A stretch of DNA of 64,000 nucleotides from CAVTWH01 sp963850915 (GTDB lineage Bacteria > Actinomycetota > Actinomycetes > Mycobacteriales > Micromonosporaceae). The stretch lies in contig CAWKND010000011.1 of NCBI GenBank assembly GCA_963850915.1, positions 1 through 64,000 on the forward strand, written 5' to 3'. The position numbers were made by a program, and so were the translations under genes. Below are positions 17,737 through 27,700 of this stretch, piece after piece. Numbering within the stretch: position 1 is the stretch's first letter; every line of letters begins with the position of its first letter. The notes beneath the pieces were generated by a model. The model saw only the letters and a list, made by a program, of their open reading frames with translations, was not told where the DNA came from and did no database searches.

Positions 17737-18957
17737 TCACCCGTTCGTGGCAGCCTCACCCGGACCCGGGGATAGCTCGGCGACCACGAGCCCGGCGCGC
17801 GCCTTCGGCGTGAACCAGGTGCTCTTGCGCGGCAGCTTCTCCCGCTCCAGGTTGACCGCCACGAAGTCCGGTACGGTCACCGGCGCGATCAGGACCGCCA
17901 GCTCGGCCCGGCCCGCGTCGACCTCGCCGACCAGCCAGGACGCCGGGTAGTCACCGCCGACGTAGGTGATCCGCTTGTCCCCCGGCTCCATCCCGAGTAC
18001 CTGCCCGAGCACGATCCGCTCGACCAGTGCGTGGTCCAGGTTCTCCACGTCGGGTACGCCCGGAGTCGACGGGAGGGCGACGGAGAAGGCGCTGCCGCGC
18101 TGGTACACGGTGATGCCGCCGCGCCCGGCCGGGATCCGCGCCGCGTCGACCGGGGTGACGCTCGCCCCGGCCGCGCGCAGTCCTTCGATCACGTCCACCC
18201 CGCCGACCTCGCTGATCAGCCGGTTGTAGGGCTGGATGACGACCGAGGCGGGGGTGGTCACCACGGCCAGGAACCGGGGCAGGCCGGCGGTCTGCGCGGC
18301 CAGGCTGCGGTGGTTGCCGTCGGCGACGACCAGCTCACCGCCGCCGGCCAGCGCCAGGATCTCGTCGCGTACCGGCCCGGCCGGCAGCGCCCACACCTCA
18401 TGTACCCGGCCGGCCTGGTCGATGTCGCTGACCGCCGGCCGGCCCGCCGCATCCGCGGCCGCCACCAGCGCCGTCTGGAGTTGGTCACCGAGGCCGGTCT
18501 GCAGCAGGAGTACCGGCGAGAGCAGGTGCCCGATCGCCTGGGCCAGTGCCACCCGCTCGCGTACCTTCTCCAGGAACACGTCCTCGTTGCGGATCACCAG
18601 CCCCGGCTCGTCGGCACTGGTGGAGATCTCGCCGGTGTCCACCATCGCCCACACGCCGTACCCGGCCGCCCCGTCGGTCGCGGTGATCCGGTAGAGCACC
18701 GCGACCTCTTCCTGCAGGGCGTACCGGCCGGCCGCCTTGGTCTGCGCCAGGCGTGCGACGGCGGCCGGCAGCGAGTCCAGGAACGAGCGGCCGAGCGTGT
18801 CCGGCGCCCGGTGCGGCATCTCGATCGCCAGCGCGCTCGCCGGGTTGGCCGCGATGATCGCGGTGATCTCCGCGTCGTCGGCGAACTCGTCGTAGTTCTG
18901 CGCGCCGGTACCTCCGGTGGAGAGCCAGGCGCGGGCGATGGGGTACGCGATCGTCAT
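17737..18957 (-). CDS. DUF1015 family protein
   Basis: A 406-residue cytoplasmic protein of the DUF1015 family, whose activity is not known. Visible family pieces are the N-terminal GGTGAQNYDEFADDAEI, AIEMPHRAPDTLGRS, YRITATDGAAGYGVWAMVD and the best conserved LVVADGNHRSLAAQTA (a His-containing loop), with VGGDYPASWL near the end. The start is ATG at 18957; the frame runs on upstream only through low-complexity sequence. It is followed by rpiB on the same strand after 13 bases. Confidence 0.85.
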   Translation of the reverse strand: MTIAYPIARAWLSTGGTGAQNYDEFADDAEITAIIAANPASALAIEMPHRAPDTLGRSFLDSLPAAVARLAQTKAAGRYALQEEVAVLYRITATDGAAGYGVWAMVDTGEISTSADEPGLVIRNEDVFLEKVRERVALAQAIGHLLSPVLLLQTGLGDQLQTALVAAADAAGRPAVSDIDQAGRVHEVWALPAGPVRDEILALAGGGELVVADGNHRSLAAQTAGLPRFLAVVTTPASVVIQPYNRLISEVGGVDVIEGLRAAGASVTPVDAARIPAGRGGITVYQRGSAFSVALPSTPGVPDVENLDHALVERIVLGQVLGMEPGDKRITYVGGDYPASWLVGEVDAGRAELAVLIAPVTVPDFVAVNLEREKLPRKSTWFTPKARAGLVVAELSPGPGEAATNG

Positions 18958-19128
18958 GCCGGAAACGCTACGACCCCTGTGCCGCCGGCACTTCCCGGCC
19001 CCGACCCGTCCCAGGAATCGGATCCCGCACCCGAGCCGCGACACGCCCGCCGCACCCCGAGCCCCGGGCACGCCCGCCGCACCCCGAGCCCCGAGCCGCC
19101 CGCCGAGCCGCCGAGCCGCGGCTCGGCG

Positions 19129-19190
19129 GCGGATCTTGCGCGTAGCGGGGCTACCACCGGCCGGGTAGGCCCGCTACGCGCAAGATCCGC
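19129..19190. terminator. Long perfect hairpin, 21-bp stem
   Basis: Arms 19129-19149 and 19170-19190 are perfect inverted copies (left arm begins GCGGATCTTGCGCGTAG), with a 20-base loop that itself can pair CTACC with GGTAG. It lies downstream of the 135-residue gene and upstream of DUF1015, both on the minus strand. There is no T-tract, so it would be a GC-hairpin terminator or a mobile palindromic element. The sequence just before it (19024-19128) is a low-complexity run built on CCGAGCC, with one 25-base unit occurring twice. Confidence 0.7.
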
Positions 19191-19223
19191 AAGCCGCCCC
19201 ACCCCGACGGCAAGGCAGCGGAC

Positions 19224-19631
19224 TCAGTCGCGGCGGTGCCGGCCGGGGATGGGCGGCGGGGCCGACGGGAAGGCCACCGCGCTGACCAGTACCGGCGGCG
19301 CGAGCAGCGCGATCATGTCGGCCGGCAGGTCGGGGCGCAGGCTGCGCCAGCCCCGCCCGGAGATGCTGAACCGCGCGCTGCCCAGGTTGCGGGCCACATC
19401 CTCGGGGGCCACCGGCGGCCCATCGGCGCTCGCCGACTCCGCGGCGGGTGCGGCAGCCAACTGCGGAGTGAAGGCCCCGGTCGGCACGGTGGGCGGCCAA
19501 GCCGCCTGGGCCGGCGCCACCCCGAGAACCTCGGGGGTACCGGCGGCGACCGCCGCGAAGCCTGCGCTGACGGTCACCGGCGGCCAGTCCGGAATCTGCT
19601 CCCGGGTCGGCGACTTCCTGGGCTTCCGCAT
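19224..19631 (-). CDS. Unrecognised Pro/Ala-rich protein
   Basis: 135 residues. A basic N-terminus (RKPRKSPTREQ) leads into an Ala/Pro-rich stretch, then a short conserved-looking region (PEDVARNLGSARFSISGRGWRSLRPDLPADMIALLAPP). There is no signal peptide and no clear membrane helix. The start is ATG at 19631, chosen because GGGAGG lies four bases before it. It is between the DsbA-like gene and DUF1015 on the same strand. I cannot assign a function. Confidence 0.6.
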   Translation of the reverse strand: MRKPRKSPTREQIPDWPPVTVSAGFAAVAAGTPEVLGVAPAQAAWPPTVPTGAFTPQLAAAPAAESASADGPPVAPEDVARNLGSARFSISGRGWRSLRPDLPADMIALLAPPVLVSAVAFPSAPPPIPGRHRRD

Positions 19632-19702
19632 GGATCCTCCCGAGTGGCGGTCCACCTCACTGGTTGGCACAGGGTAGGCGTGCCACCACTCGGGGCAACG
19701 AA

Positions 19703-20320
19703 TCAGTCGAAGATTGGACCCTGCTCGCGGGTGCGCTTGAGCTCGTAGAAGCCGGGGGTACCGGCCACGAGCAGCACACCGTCCCAGAGCCGGCCGGCAG
19801 CTTCACCCTTTGGAGCGGGGGTGACCACGGGGCCGAAGAAGGCCACCTGCTTGCCCTCCGGGCCGGGCGCGTGGATCACCGGCGTACCGACGTCCATGCC
19901 GACCGGGTCCATGCCGGTGTGGTGGCTCTCCCGCAGTTCGGCGTCGTACTCCGCCGAGTCGGCCGCCGCGGCCAGTGCCACGTCCAGCCCCGCCTCGGCG
20001 AGCGCCGCCTCGTACAGGTCCCGACCCAGCTCCTGCTTCTGCGGGTGGATCCGGGTACCGAGCGCGGTGTACAGGTCACGCAGCACCTGGTTGCCGTACT
20101 TCTGCTCGGCCGCGATGGCCACCCGTACCGGCCCCCAGCCCTTGGCCAGCCCTTCCCGGTAACGCTCCGGGAGGTCGTCGCGCCCCTCGTTGAGCACGGA
20201 CAGGCTCATCACGTGGAAGCGGATCTCCAGGTCCCGGACCTTCTCGACCTCGAGCAGCCAGCGGGAGGTCATCCACGCCCACGGGCAGATCGGATCGAAC
20301 CACATGTCGACGGCGGTCAT
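19703..20320 (-). CDS. DsbA-family mycothiol-linked oxidoreductase, CPWA variant
   Basis: A 205-residue thioredoxin-fold protein very like M. tuberculosis Rv2466c, a mycothiol-dependent nitroreductase that activates nitro prodrugs. Shared pieces include MTSRWLLEVEKVRD, FHVMSLSVLNEGRDDLPERYREG, GPVRVAIAAEQ, SHHTGMDPVGMDVGTPVIH and FYELKRTRE, ending QGPIFD. The redox centre, which is CPWC in Rv2466c, is CPWA here (Cys12, Ala15), so the resolving cysteine is missing. A single cysteine still suits a mycothiol mixed-disulfide mechanism. The start is ATG at 20320. It is divergent from pepN. Confidence 0.85.
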   Translation of the reverse strand: MTAVDMWFDPICPWAWMTSRWLLEVEKVRDLEIRFHVMSLSVLNEGRDDLPERYREGLAKGWGPVRVAIAAEQKYGNQVLRDLYTALGTRIHPQKQELGRDLYEAALAEAGLDVALAAAADSAEYDAELRESHHTGMDPVGMDVGTPVIHAPGPEGKQVAFFGPVVTPAPKGEAAGRLWDGVLLVAGTPGFYELKRTREQGPIFD

Positions 20321-20539
20321 GCGACAACTCCAAGTGCGTCAGGGGCTTCGGCGGCTACGACAGTAAGCATGGGACAACCATTCGATCCTTTCTCCCGGGT
20401 ACCCCCACCCGCGAGCGACCCTACGGTGACCTGGGACACACCCGGCGGCGCGAGGGGCCGTGAAAGACTGCCGAAATGGACGCGGGCCGCGGGTCTGCGC
20501 GCGGGCGGGTAGCCGCTCACAGCGAGGAATGGGGGCCTG

Positions 20540-23087
<2,548 letters not shown>

Positions 23088-23095
<8 letters not shown>

Positions 23096-23155
23096 CCGTC
23101 GAAACAGCCTGACCGTCGAAACAGGCTGACCGGCTAAACAGGCTGACCGACTAAA
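23088..23155 (+). repeat. Four tandem 17-bp repeats spanning the pepN stop
   Basis: Units start at 23088, 23105, 23122 and 23139, with consensus CAGSCTGACCGNCKAAA. The first two are identical; the last two differ from them at a few positions. Unit 1 contains the pepN stop codon TGA, and each later unit carries the same CTGACC, so the stop is copied three more times outside the frame. The tract runs straight into the terminator hairpin. Confidence 0.85.
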
Positions 23156-23189
23156 ACAGCCGCACCCGATCACCGGGTGCGGCTGTTTT
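23153..23189. terminator. Bidirectional terminator between pepN and DUF5130
   Basis: Perfect 16-bp stem: AAAACAGCCGCACCCG at 23153-23168 and its reverse complement at 23174-23189, loop of five bases. The A-run on one side and T-run on the other give a classic intrinsic terminator in both directions. It serves pepN (plus) and the DUF5130 gene (minus, ending at 23250). Confidence 0.9.
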
Positions 23190-23249
23190 GCTTGCGGCGC
23201 TTGACTTCCAGCGACACTTCCCACGACGCCCTCGGCGACCGCCGGAGCG

Positions 23250-23681
23250 TCAGGGCTTGCGCTTCTCCGTACCGGCCTGCTCGGTGAGCTGGGCCAGCCC
23301 GGACACGAGTCCACCGGCTAGGTCGCCGCCACTGAAGGCGGCGGCCATCGAGAGCGCGGCGAGCTTGGCGGCCCGGTCCGGGATCCGGCGGCGCGCGGCG
23401 TACCCGGTGACGATCTCCAGTGCCCGCTGGTTCGGCGAGACAGCCAGCAGTACCGACGTGTCCGGCACGCCCAACTGGCCGTGCAGCTTCTCGGCGTGCC
23501 CGCGTACCGGCTCGTCCAGGTCACCCACGTAGACGCTGAAGGTCAGGCCGGTCGACTCGTCGGCCACCCGCAGTGCCTCGTCGATGCGCAGCAGCTGCGG
23601 CGTGGTGAACGGACCGTCGAGTACCTCGAGGTCGCCCCTTGACGCGCTGTCACCAGGTGTCACTTGCGCCTCCAACGTCAC
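23250..23681 (-). CDS. DUF5130 family protein (TPM-like)
   Basis: 143 residues. After a short N-terminus come LLRIDEALRVADESTGLTFSVYVGDLDEPVRGHAEKLH, then SVLLAVSPNQRALEIVTGYAARRRIPD and SMAAAFSGGDLAGGLVSGLAQL. This is the actinobacterial DUF5130 pattern, related to TPM domains; function is unknown. There is no membrane helix in this frame. The start is GTG at 23681, inside the 3' end of ctaJ, so the two genes overlap by 32 bases in different frames and are surely co-transcribed. Other starts further upstream would lack family sequence. Confidence 0.8.
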   Translation of the reverse strand: MTLEAQVTPGDSASRGDLEVLDGPFTTPQLLRIDEALRVADESTGLTFSVYVGDLDEPVRGHAEKLHGQLGVPDTSVLLAVSPNQRALEIVTGYAARRRIPDRAAKLAALSMAAAFSGGDLAGGLVSGLAQLTEQAGTEKRKP

Positions 23682-23967
23682 GGTGGCTGGCGGGGATGTC
23701 CGGCAGGTCACCGGCGGGCAGCGCGGCCGCGCTCGCGCCGGTGAGGGCCGCGGTCCCGTTCGGATGCCCCGGTTCGCCGGCGAGTGGGCGCGGCGCGGCG
23801 AGGAACCAGACGGGCGCGAAGTCGAACTTGCGCCCAGGCCGGTACCGCTTGTCGGCCTTGCGGGCGGCGGTGCTGTAGACGGCGAGGTAGACGAGCGCGA
23901 TGACAGCGGCCGGGATACCCGCGAAGACAAGCACCGTTTCGGTGATGGACAAGCTCAACGCCCCCAT
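23650..23967 (-). CDS. ctaJ: aa3-type cytochrome oxidase small subunit CtaJ-like
   Basis: A 105-residue protein with a single N-terminal membrane helix (ETVLVFAGIPAAVIALVYLAV) followed by RKADKRYRPGRKFDFAPVWFLAAP. This pattern is that of CtaJ, a small subunit found with the bcc-aa3 supercomplex of actinobacteria. The C-terminal half, from about residue 60, is not conserved and overlaps the next gene. The start is ATG at 23967. Family identity rests on the helix plus the RYRPG and APVWF motifs; the name is moderately sure. Confidence 0.7.
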   Translation of the reverse strand: MGALSLSITETVLVFAGIPAAVIALVYLAVYSTAARKADKRYRPGRKFDFAPVWFLAAPRPLAGEPGHPNGTAALTGASAAALPAGDLPDIPASHRDVGGASDTW

Positions 23968-24147
23968 GCGTCAGAGGGACCATGCGACGGACCAACCGTA
24001 GCGGAGTGCCCGGCCCAGGACGCTGTGGGGGCAGGCACTCTCCGGGCGTGGCCCGCACTCTGCCGCAAAACAGGGCTAATTAGGGGCAAAAGGTGGAAAG
24101 ATTCCGGAAGGCGGGCTGGAACCCCGCCACGACGGGAGGGAACACCC

Positions 24148-24750
24148 ATGTCGCCACTCCGCGCCGCACTCCGCCGGCAGCCACTCAGCCGGTACCGCCG
24201 GCCCCCGGGCCGCCGCCTCACGGCCGGCAATCCGGTCCCGGGTGGTCACGCTACGGGGCGGGTACTGCGCGCGGTTGCCGCGCTGGGGCTGGTGGTGGGC
24301 GCAGCGCTGGCCGTGGCCACGCCGGCACAGGCCGCCTCCGGCGTCTGGGTCACGGTGAACCCGAGCACGGTCGGCGCCGGCCTGCAGGTCGGGATCACCG
24401 GCAGCTGCGGCGAGAACGTCAACACCGCCTCGGTCTCCTCCGGGGCCTTCACCAGCCCGGTCACCCTCACCCCGGTGAACGGGGTACTCAGCGCCACCGC
24501 CGTGGTGCCCTCGACCACCAAAGCGCAGGGGTACCCGGTCACCCTGAACTGTGCCAGCGGCAATGCGGCCACCTCGACGCTGTGGGTGGTCAACAACACG
24601 ACGCCGAGCAAGGGGCCGGCTACCGGCGGCGGCGGGAGTAGCCACGACACGGGCAGCACGCTGCTGGCCGGCGGGCTCGCCGCGCTGTTGGGCGCCGCCG
24701 CGCTCGGCATTGTGGCCCGGCGCCGCCGGCGGGTACCCGTCCGGCTGTGA
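24148..24750 (+). CDS. Secreted surface protein, likely sortase substrate
   Basis: 200 residues. A long N-terminus with the signal peptide core VLRAVAALGLVVGAALAVATPAQA is followed by an Ig-like beta domain (SGVWVTVNPSTVGAGLQVGI to ATSTLWVVNNTT), then a Gly-rich stretch (KGPATGGGGSSHDTG), a C-terminal helix (LLAGGLAALLGAAALGIVA) and a basic tail RRRRR. That is the layout of a cell-wall sorting signal, although there is no LPXTG. The start is ATG at 24148 behind GGGAGGG. Its stop overlaps the start of the sortase gene, so the pair is translationally coupled. This suggests it is that enzyme's substrate. Confidence 0.8.
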   Translation: MSPLRAALRRQPLSRYRRPPGRRLTAGNPVPGGHATGRVLRAVAALGLVVGAALAVATPAQAASGVWVTVNPSTVGAGLQVGITGSCGENVNTASVSSGAFTSPVTLTPVNGVLSATAVVPSTTKAQGYPVTLNCASGNAATSTLWVVNNTTPSKGPATGGGGSSHDTGSTLLAGGLAALLGAAALGIVARRRRRVPVRL

Positions 24751-25616
24751 TCCTGCGCGGTACCCGACCGCCACCGGCCCGTCGACTCCCGGACCGGCGG
24801 CCGGCCCGACCTCATCCCGGTGACCCGGTGGCGCCCGCGAACGGACGGCTGCCCGGACTCCGGCTGGCCGAACGCCGGGAGCCCAGCGCCGACCAACCCG
24901 ACGAGCCAGACCAGACGTCCGGTGTACGGGAGCCGACGCAGGGCGTCGGCGGTCGGGCGCGGCGGATGGAGGTACCCGCGCATCTGGTTCCGTTGTCCAC
25001 CCGCCGGAAGCGCGGCCGCGGGCTGCGGGTGCTCTGCTGGTTACTGGTTGTCTTCGGGCTCTTCGCCACCGGCCTGGGGCTGGGGCAGCTGGGGGGTGGG
25101 CTGCCGCTGCCGCACCTGTTCGGCGATCCGAACGACGGCGCGCCGAAGTCGCCGGCACTGTCCCGGTCGACGCCGACCCGGGTGACCATCCCGCGGATCG
25201 CCGTCACCGCGCCGATCCACTCGGTGGGGCTGGCCGCCGACGGGACCATCGCGGTACCGCCGCTGGCCGAGAAGAACACGGTCGGCTGGTACGACCAGGG
25301 GCCGACACCCGGCCAGGACGGACCGGCGGTACTCGTCGGGCACGTGGATACCCGTTCCGGCCCGTCCGTCTTCTACAAGCTCGGCAAGCTGCGCAAGGGC
25401 GACAAGATCATGATCAGCCGGGCCGACCACCGGCTGGCGACCTTCCAGGTGGACGCGGTACGCGCGTACCCGAAGTCGGCGGTTCCCGCGACCGAGGTGT
25501 ACGGCGACTTCAGCCGGCCCGGGCTGCGCCTGATCACCTGTGGTGGCGACTGGGTCGGCGGGGACGAGGGGTACGCCGACAATGTCGTGGTCTTCGCGTC
25601 CCTGCTCAGTAGCTGA
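24747..25616 (+). CDS. Class F sortase
   Basis: A membrane-anchored cysteine transpeptidase of up to 289 residues. The first 75 residues are Pro/Arg-rich and cytoplasmic. One helix follows (LRVLCWLLVVFGLFATGLGLG), then the sortase barrel with RVTIPRIAVTAPIHSVGL, the catalytic His in VGHVDT and the catalytic Cys in LRLITCGGDW. These spacings fit class F (actinobacterial) sortases. The start is GTG at 24747, overlapping the upstream stop as GTGA. A later ATG at 24966 would give 216 residues and cannot be excluded. It is convergent with the HNH gene. Confidence 0.88.
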   Translation: MILRGTRPPPARRLPDRRPARPHPGDPVAPANGRLPGLRLAERREPSADQPDEPDQTSGVREPTQGVGGRARRMEVPAHLVPLSTRRKRGRGLRVLCWLLVVFGLFATGLGLGQLGGGLPLPHLFGDPNDGAPKSPALSRSTPTRVTIPRIAVTAPIHSVGLAADGTIAVPPLAEKNTVGWYDQGPTPGQDGPAVLVGHVDTRSGPSVFYKLGKLRKGDKIMISRADHRLATFQVDAVRAYPKSAVPATEVYGDFSRPGLRLITCGGDWVGGDEGYADNVVVFASLLSS

Positions 25617-25621
25617 GGAGG

Positions 25622-26155
25622 CTAAGCGGCTTCGGCGACCGGTATGTCGAGCCAGTCCGACCAGCGCGGGTCGGGGGTCCGGTGGCCGAGTACCCGCCAG
25701 GCGGTGCCCTTCGGCGCGGCCGGCTGCGCGTGGAGACGCCAGCCGAGCTCGGCTGGCGTTTTGTCACCTTTGGTGTGGTTGCACCGGGCGCACGCGGCGA
25801 CCACATTTTCCCAGGCATGCCGGCCACCCCGGCTGCGCGGCATCACGTGGTCGATGGTCTCCGCCGGGCCGCGGCAGTAGGCGCAGCGCCCGCCGTCGCG
25901 CGCGAAGATCCCGCGCCGGGAGAGGCCGACATGAGTGCGGTACGGTACCCGGACATACCGGGTCAACCGGATGACAAGCGGGACAGGCAGCGAGCCTCGG
26001 GCGCTGTGCAGCAGCCCATCTCCGTCGGCGATACAGACGGCTTTGGCGGCGAGTACGAGAATGGTGGCCCGGCGGATCGATACGACACATAGCGGCTCAT
26101 AGGTCTGGTTGAGTACCAGTGCGGCAGAGCTCGTTACGCGTCGTATGTCAGGCAT
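25622..26155 (-). CDS. HNH endonuclease family protein
   Basis: 177 residues. The N-terminal half (ALVLNQTYEPLCVVSIRRATILVLAAKAV) is the usual leader of this actinobacterial type, followed by the HNH core: CAYCRGPAETIDHVMPRSRGGRHAWENVVAACARCNHTKGD. It has two Cys pairs for structural zinc, the catalytic His in IDHV, and the Asn and His of ENVVAACARCNH. The start is ATG at 26155; three more in-frame residues upstream are possible. It is a common single-copy chromosomal gene of unknown target and is not linked here to any defence or phage gene. Confidence 0.85.
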   Translation of the reverse strand: MPDIRRVTSSAALVLNQTYEPLCVVSIRRATILVLAAKAVCIADGDGLLHSARGSLPVPLVIRLTRYVRVPYRTHVGLSRRGIFARDGGRCAYCRGPAETIDHVMPRSRGGRHAWENVVAACARCNHTKGDKTPAELGWRLHAQPAAPKGTAWRVLGHRTPDPRWSDWLDIPVAEAA

Positions 26156-26426
26156 CGCCGCCACCTTCCCCGGTCACCGTCACGCCCAGGGCCATAACAG
26201 CCTCCGCGCCTGCCGGTCGAGTCCAGTCGCCGGTCGACAGTGCGTCGGCTTCAACCCTGGCACCAATAGTCCCTGATAGATCGCCAGAATGCACGTACTA
26301 TTCCGGCCCGCGACGGTTAAGGCTCGGTGACAGTTGGCTGGCAGGACGGCCTGCCCGCGCGGTGCCTCCGACGGGCCGTGGGTCGGCTGTGCCGCCGGCC
26401 GGCCGGTGCGGTACTAAGTGCAGGTG

Positions 26427-27494
26427 ATGTACGCCCTGGCAACCTGGTTGAGCCTGCCCGCCAAGACGCCGGTACCGGTGACGCCCGCGCCTTCCCCGTC
26501 GTGCGCGAAGGCCAGCGACCTGTGCCAGTGGATCTACGACCAGACCGGCAACTCGTGGCTCGCCTCGGGCAGCTACTACCTGCTGACCAAGCCGCTGACC
26601 GTACTCCTGATCCTGCTGATCGCACTGATCATCAGGTACCTGCTCAACCGCACCATCGGCCGGCTGGTGCGCAGTACCTCCGAGGGTTCGGTCCCGGCCA
26701 TCCTCAAACCGCTCAAGTCCCGGCTGCCCAACTCGATCACCGACGCCACGTCGGTCTTCCCGGAGCGGCGCCGGCAGCGCGCCGAGGCGATCGGCTCGGT
26801 GCTGCGCAGCTTCACCACGGCCACCGTCTTCTCGATCGCGGCGCTGATGATCCTCGGCGAGATCGGGGTCAACGTCGCACCGCTCATCGCCAGCGCCGGG
26901 ATCGTCGGTGTCGCCCTCGGCTTCGGCGCGCAGAGCCTGGTCAAGGACCTCATCGCCGGGCTGTTCATGCTGCTGGAGGACCAGTACGGGGTGGGTGACG
27001 TGGTGGACCTCGGCGAGGCCAGCGGCACTGTTGAGGCAGTCGGGCTGCGGATCACCACCATCCGGGACGGGCGCGGGGTGCTCTGGTACATCCGCAACGG
27101 GGAGATCGTCCGGGTCGGCAACAAGAGCCAGGGCTGGGCGATGGTGGTGGTGGATGTACCCATCGGGTTCGCCGATGTCGAGCAGGCCGCGGCGGTACTG
27201 CGGGAGGCGGCGGCCGGGCTGGCCGGCGACGCGGAGTACGCCGACGACCTGATCGAGCCGCCGGCCGTACTCGGGGTGGAGCAGATCACTGTGGACGGTG
27301 CGGTCCTGCGGACCACCGTCAAGACCACCTCGGACGCGCAGTGGCGGCTCGGGCGCGAACTGCGCCGGCGACTCACCGACGCGCTGGCGGCCGCCGGCAT
27401 CTCGGGACAGATGTCGGCGGGCCGGGTGTACGTCCGGCCACCGGTCGCGCCGTTCGGCGAGGGTACCGACGCGGGTACCGGAGGACCCACCTGA
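26427..27494 (+). CDS. Small-conductance mechanosensitive channel (MscS family)
   Basis: 355 residues. There are an N-terminal periplasmic segment, helix TM1 (LTVLLILLIALIIRYLL), TM2 (VFSIAALMILGEIGVNVAPLI) and the pore helix with GIVGVALGFGAQSLVKDLIAGLFMLLEDQ, the most conserved part of MscS. The beta domain follows (YGVGDVVDLGEASGTVEAVGLRITTIRD) and then an alpha/beta C-terminal domain ending with a Gly-rich tail. It releases solutes on hypo-osmotic shock. The start is ATG at 26427, or GTG at 26418. It is divergent from the HNH gene across about 270 bases in which I see no clear operator. Confidence 0.92.
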   Translation: MYALATWLSLPAKTPVPVTPAPSPSCAKASDLCQWIYDQTGNSWLASGSYYLLTKPLTVLLILLIALIIRYLLNRTIGRLVRSTSEGSVPAILKPLKSRLPNSITDATSVFPERRRQRAEAIGSVLRSFTTATVFSIAALMILGEIGVNVAPLIASAGIVGVALGFGAQSLVKDLIAGLFMLLEDQYGVGDVVDLGEASGTVEAVGLRITTIRDGRGVLWYIRNGEIVRVGNKSQGWAMVVVDVPIGFADVEQAAAVLREAAAGLAGDAEYADDLIEPPAVLGVEQITVDGAVLRTTVKTTSDAQWRLGRELRRRLTDALAAAGISGQMSAGRVYVRPPVAPFGEGTDAGTGGPT

Positions 27495-27517
27495 CCGCGT
27501 CCGCCCGGTACTCTCGC

Positions 27518-27656
27518 GTCTGCGTAAGTCGTGTCTGCGCAAGTCGCGCCCGGTACGCCCGTCGGGTTGCATCGGTTGGACCAGACAAGCGTCCAGTAAT
27601 CACCAGCCGTTCGACCTAGCGTCCAGTCGTCCGATCGGGCAGAATCAGCGTCTGAT
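27518..27656 (+). repeat. Direct repeats upstream of the exporter gene
   Basis: Two kinds of repeat lie in the 206-base gap before the MFS gene. A 15-bp tandem pair (GTCTGCGTAAGTCGT and GTCTGCGCAAGTCGC) occupies 27518-27547. Then AGCGTCCAGT occurs at 27588 and 27618, with the variant AGCGTCTGAT at 27647, spaced 30 and 29 bases, about three helical turns. An inverted partial copy (ACGCCAGACG) follows near 27663. The regular spacing points to a protein-binding array controlling the exporter. Confidence 0.55.
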
Positions 27657-27700
27657 AACCAAACGCCAGACGTCGATGTCGTCAGTTGGAAGGCTTCCCG

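Noticed and set aside
18031..19677. A 548-codon plus-strand frame opposite DUF1015.
   Set aside because: Antisense to a family-matching protein, crosses a hairpin and low-complexity repeats, and shows no domain.
25622..26155. The HNH gene as part of a phage-defence or mobile system.
   Set aside because: The neighbours are a sortase and an MscS channel, and this HNH type is a common chromosomal gene of actinobacteria.
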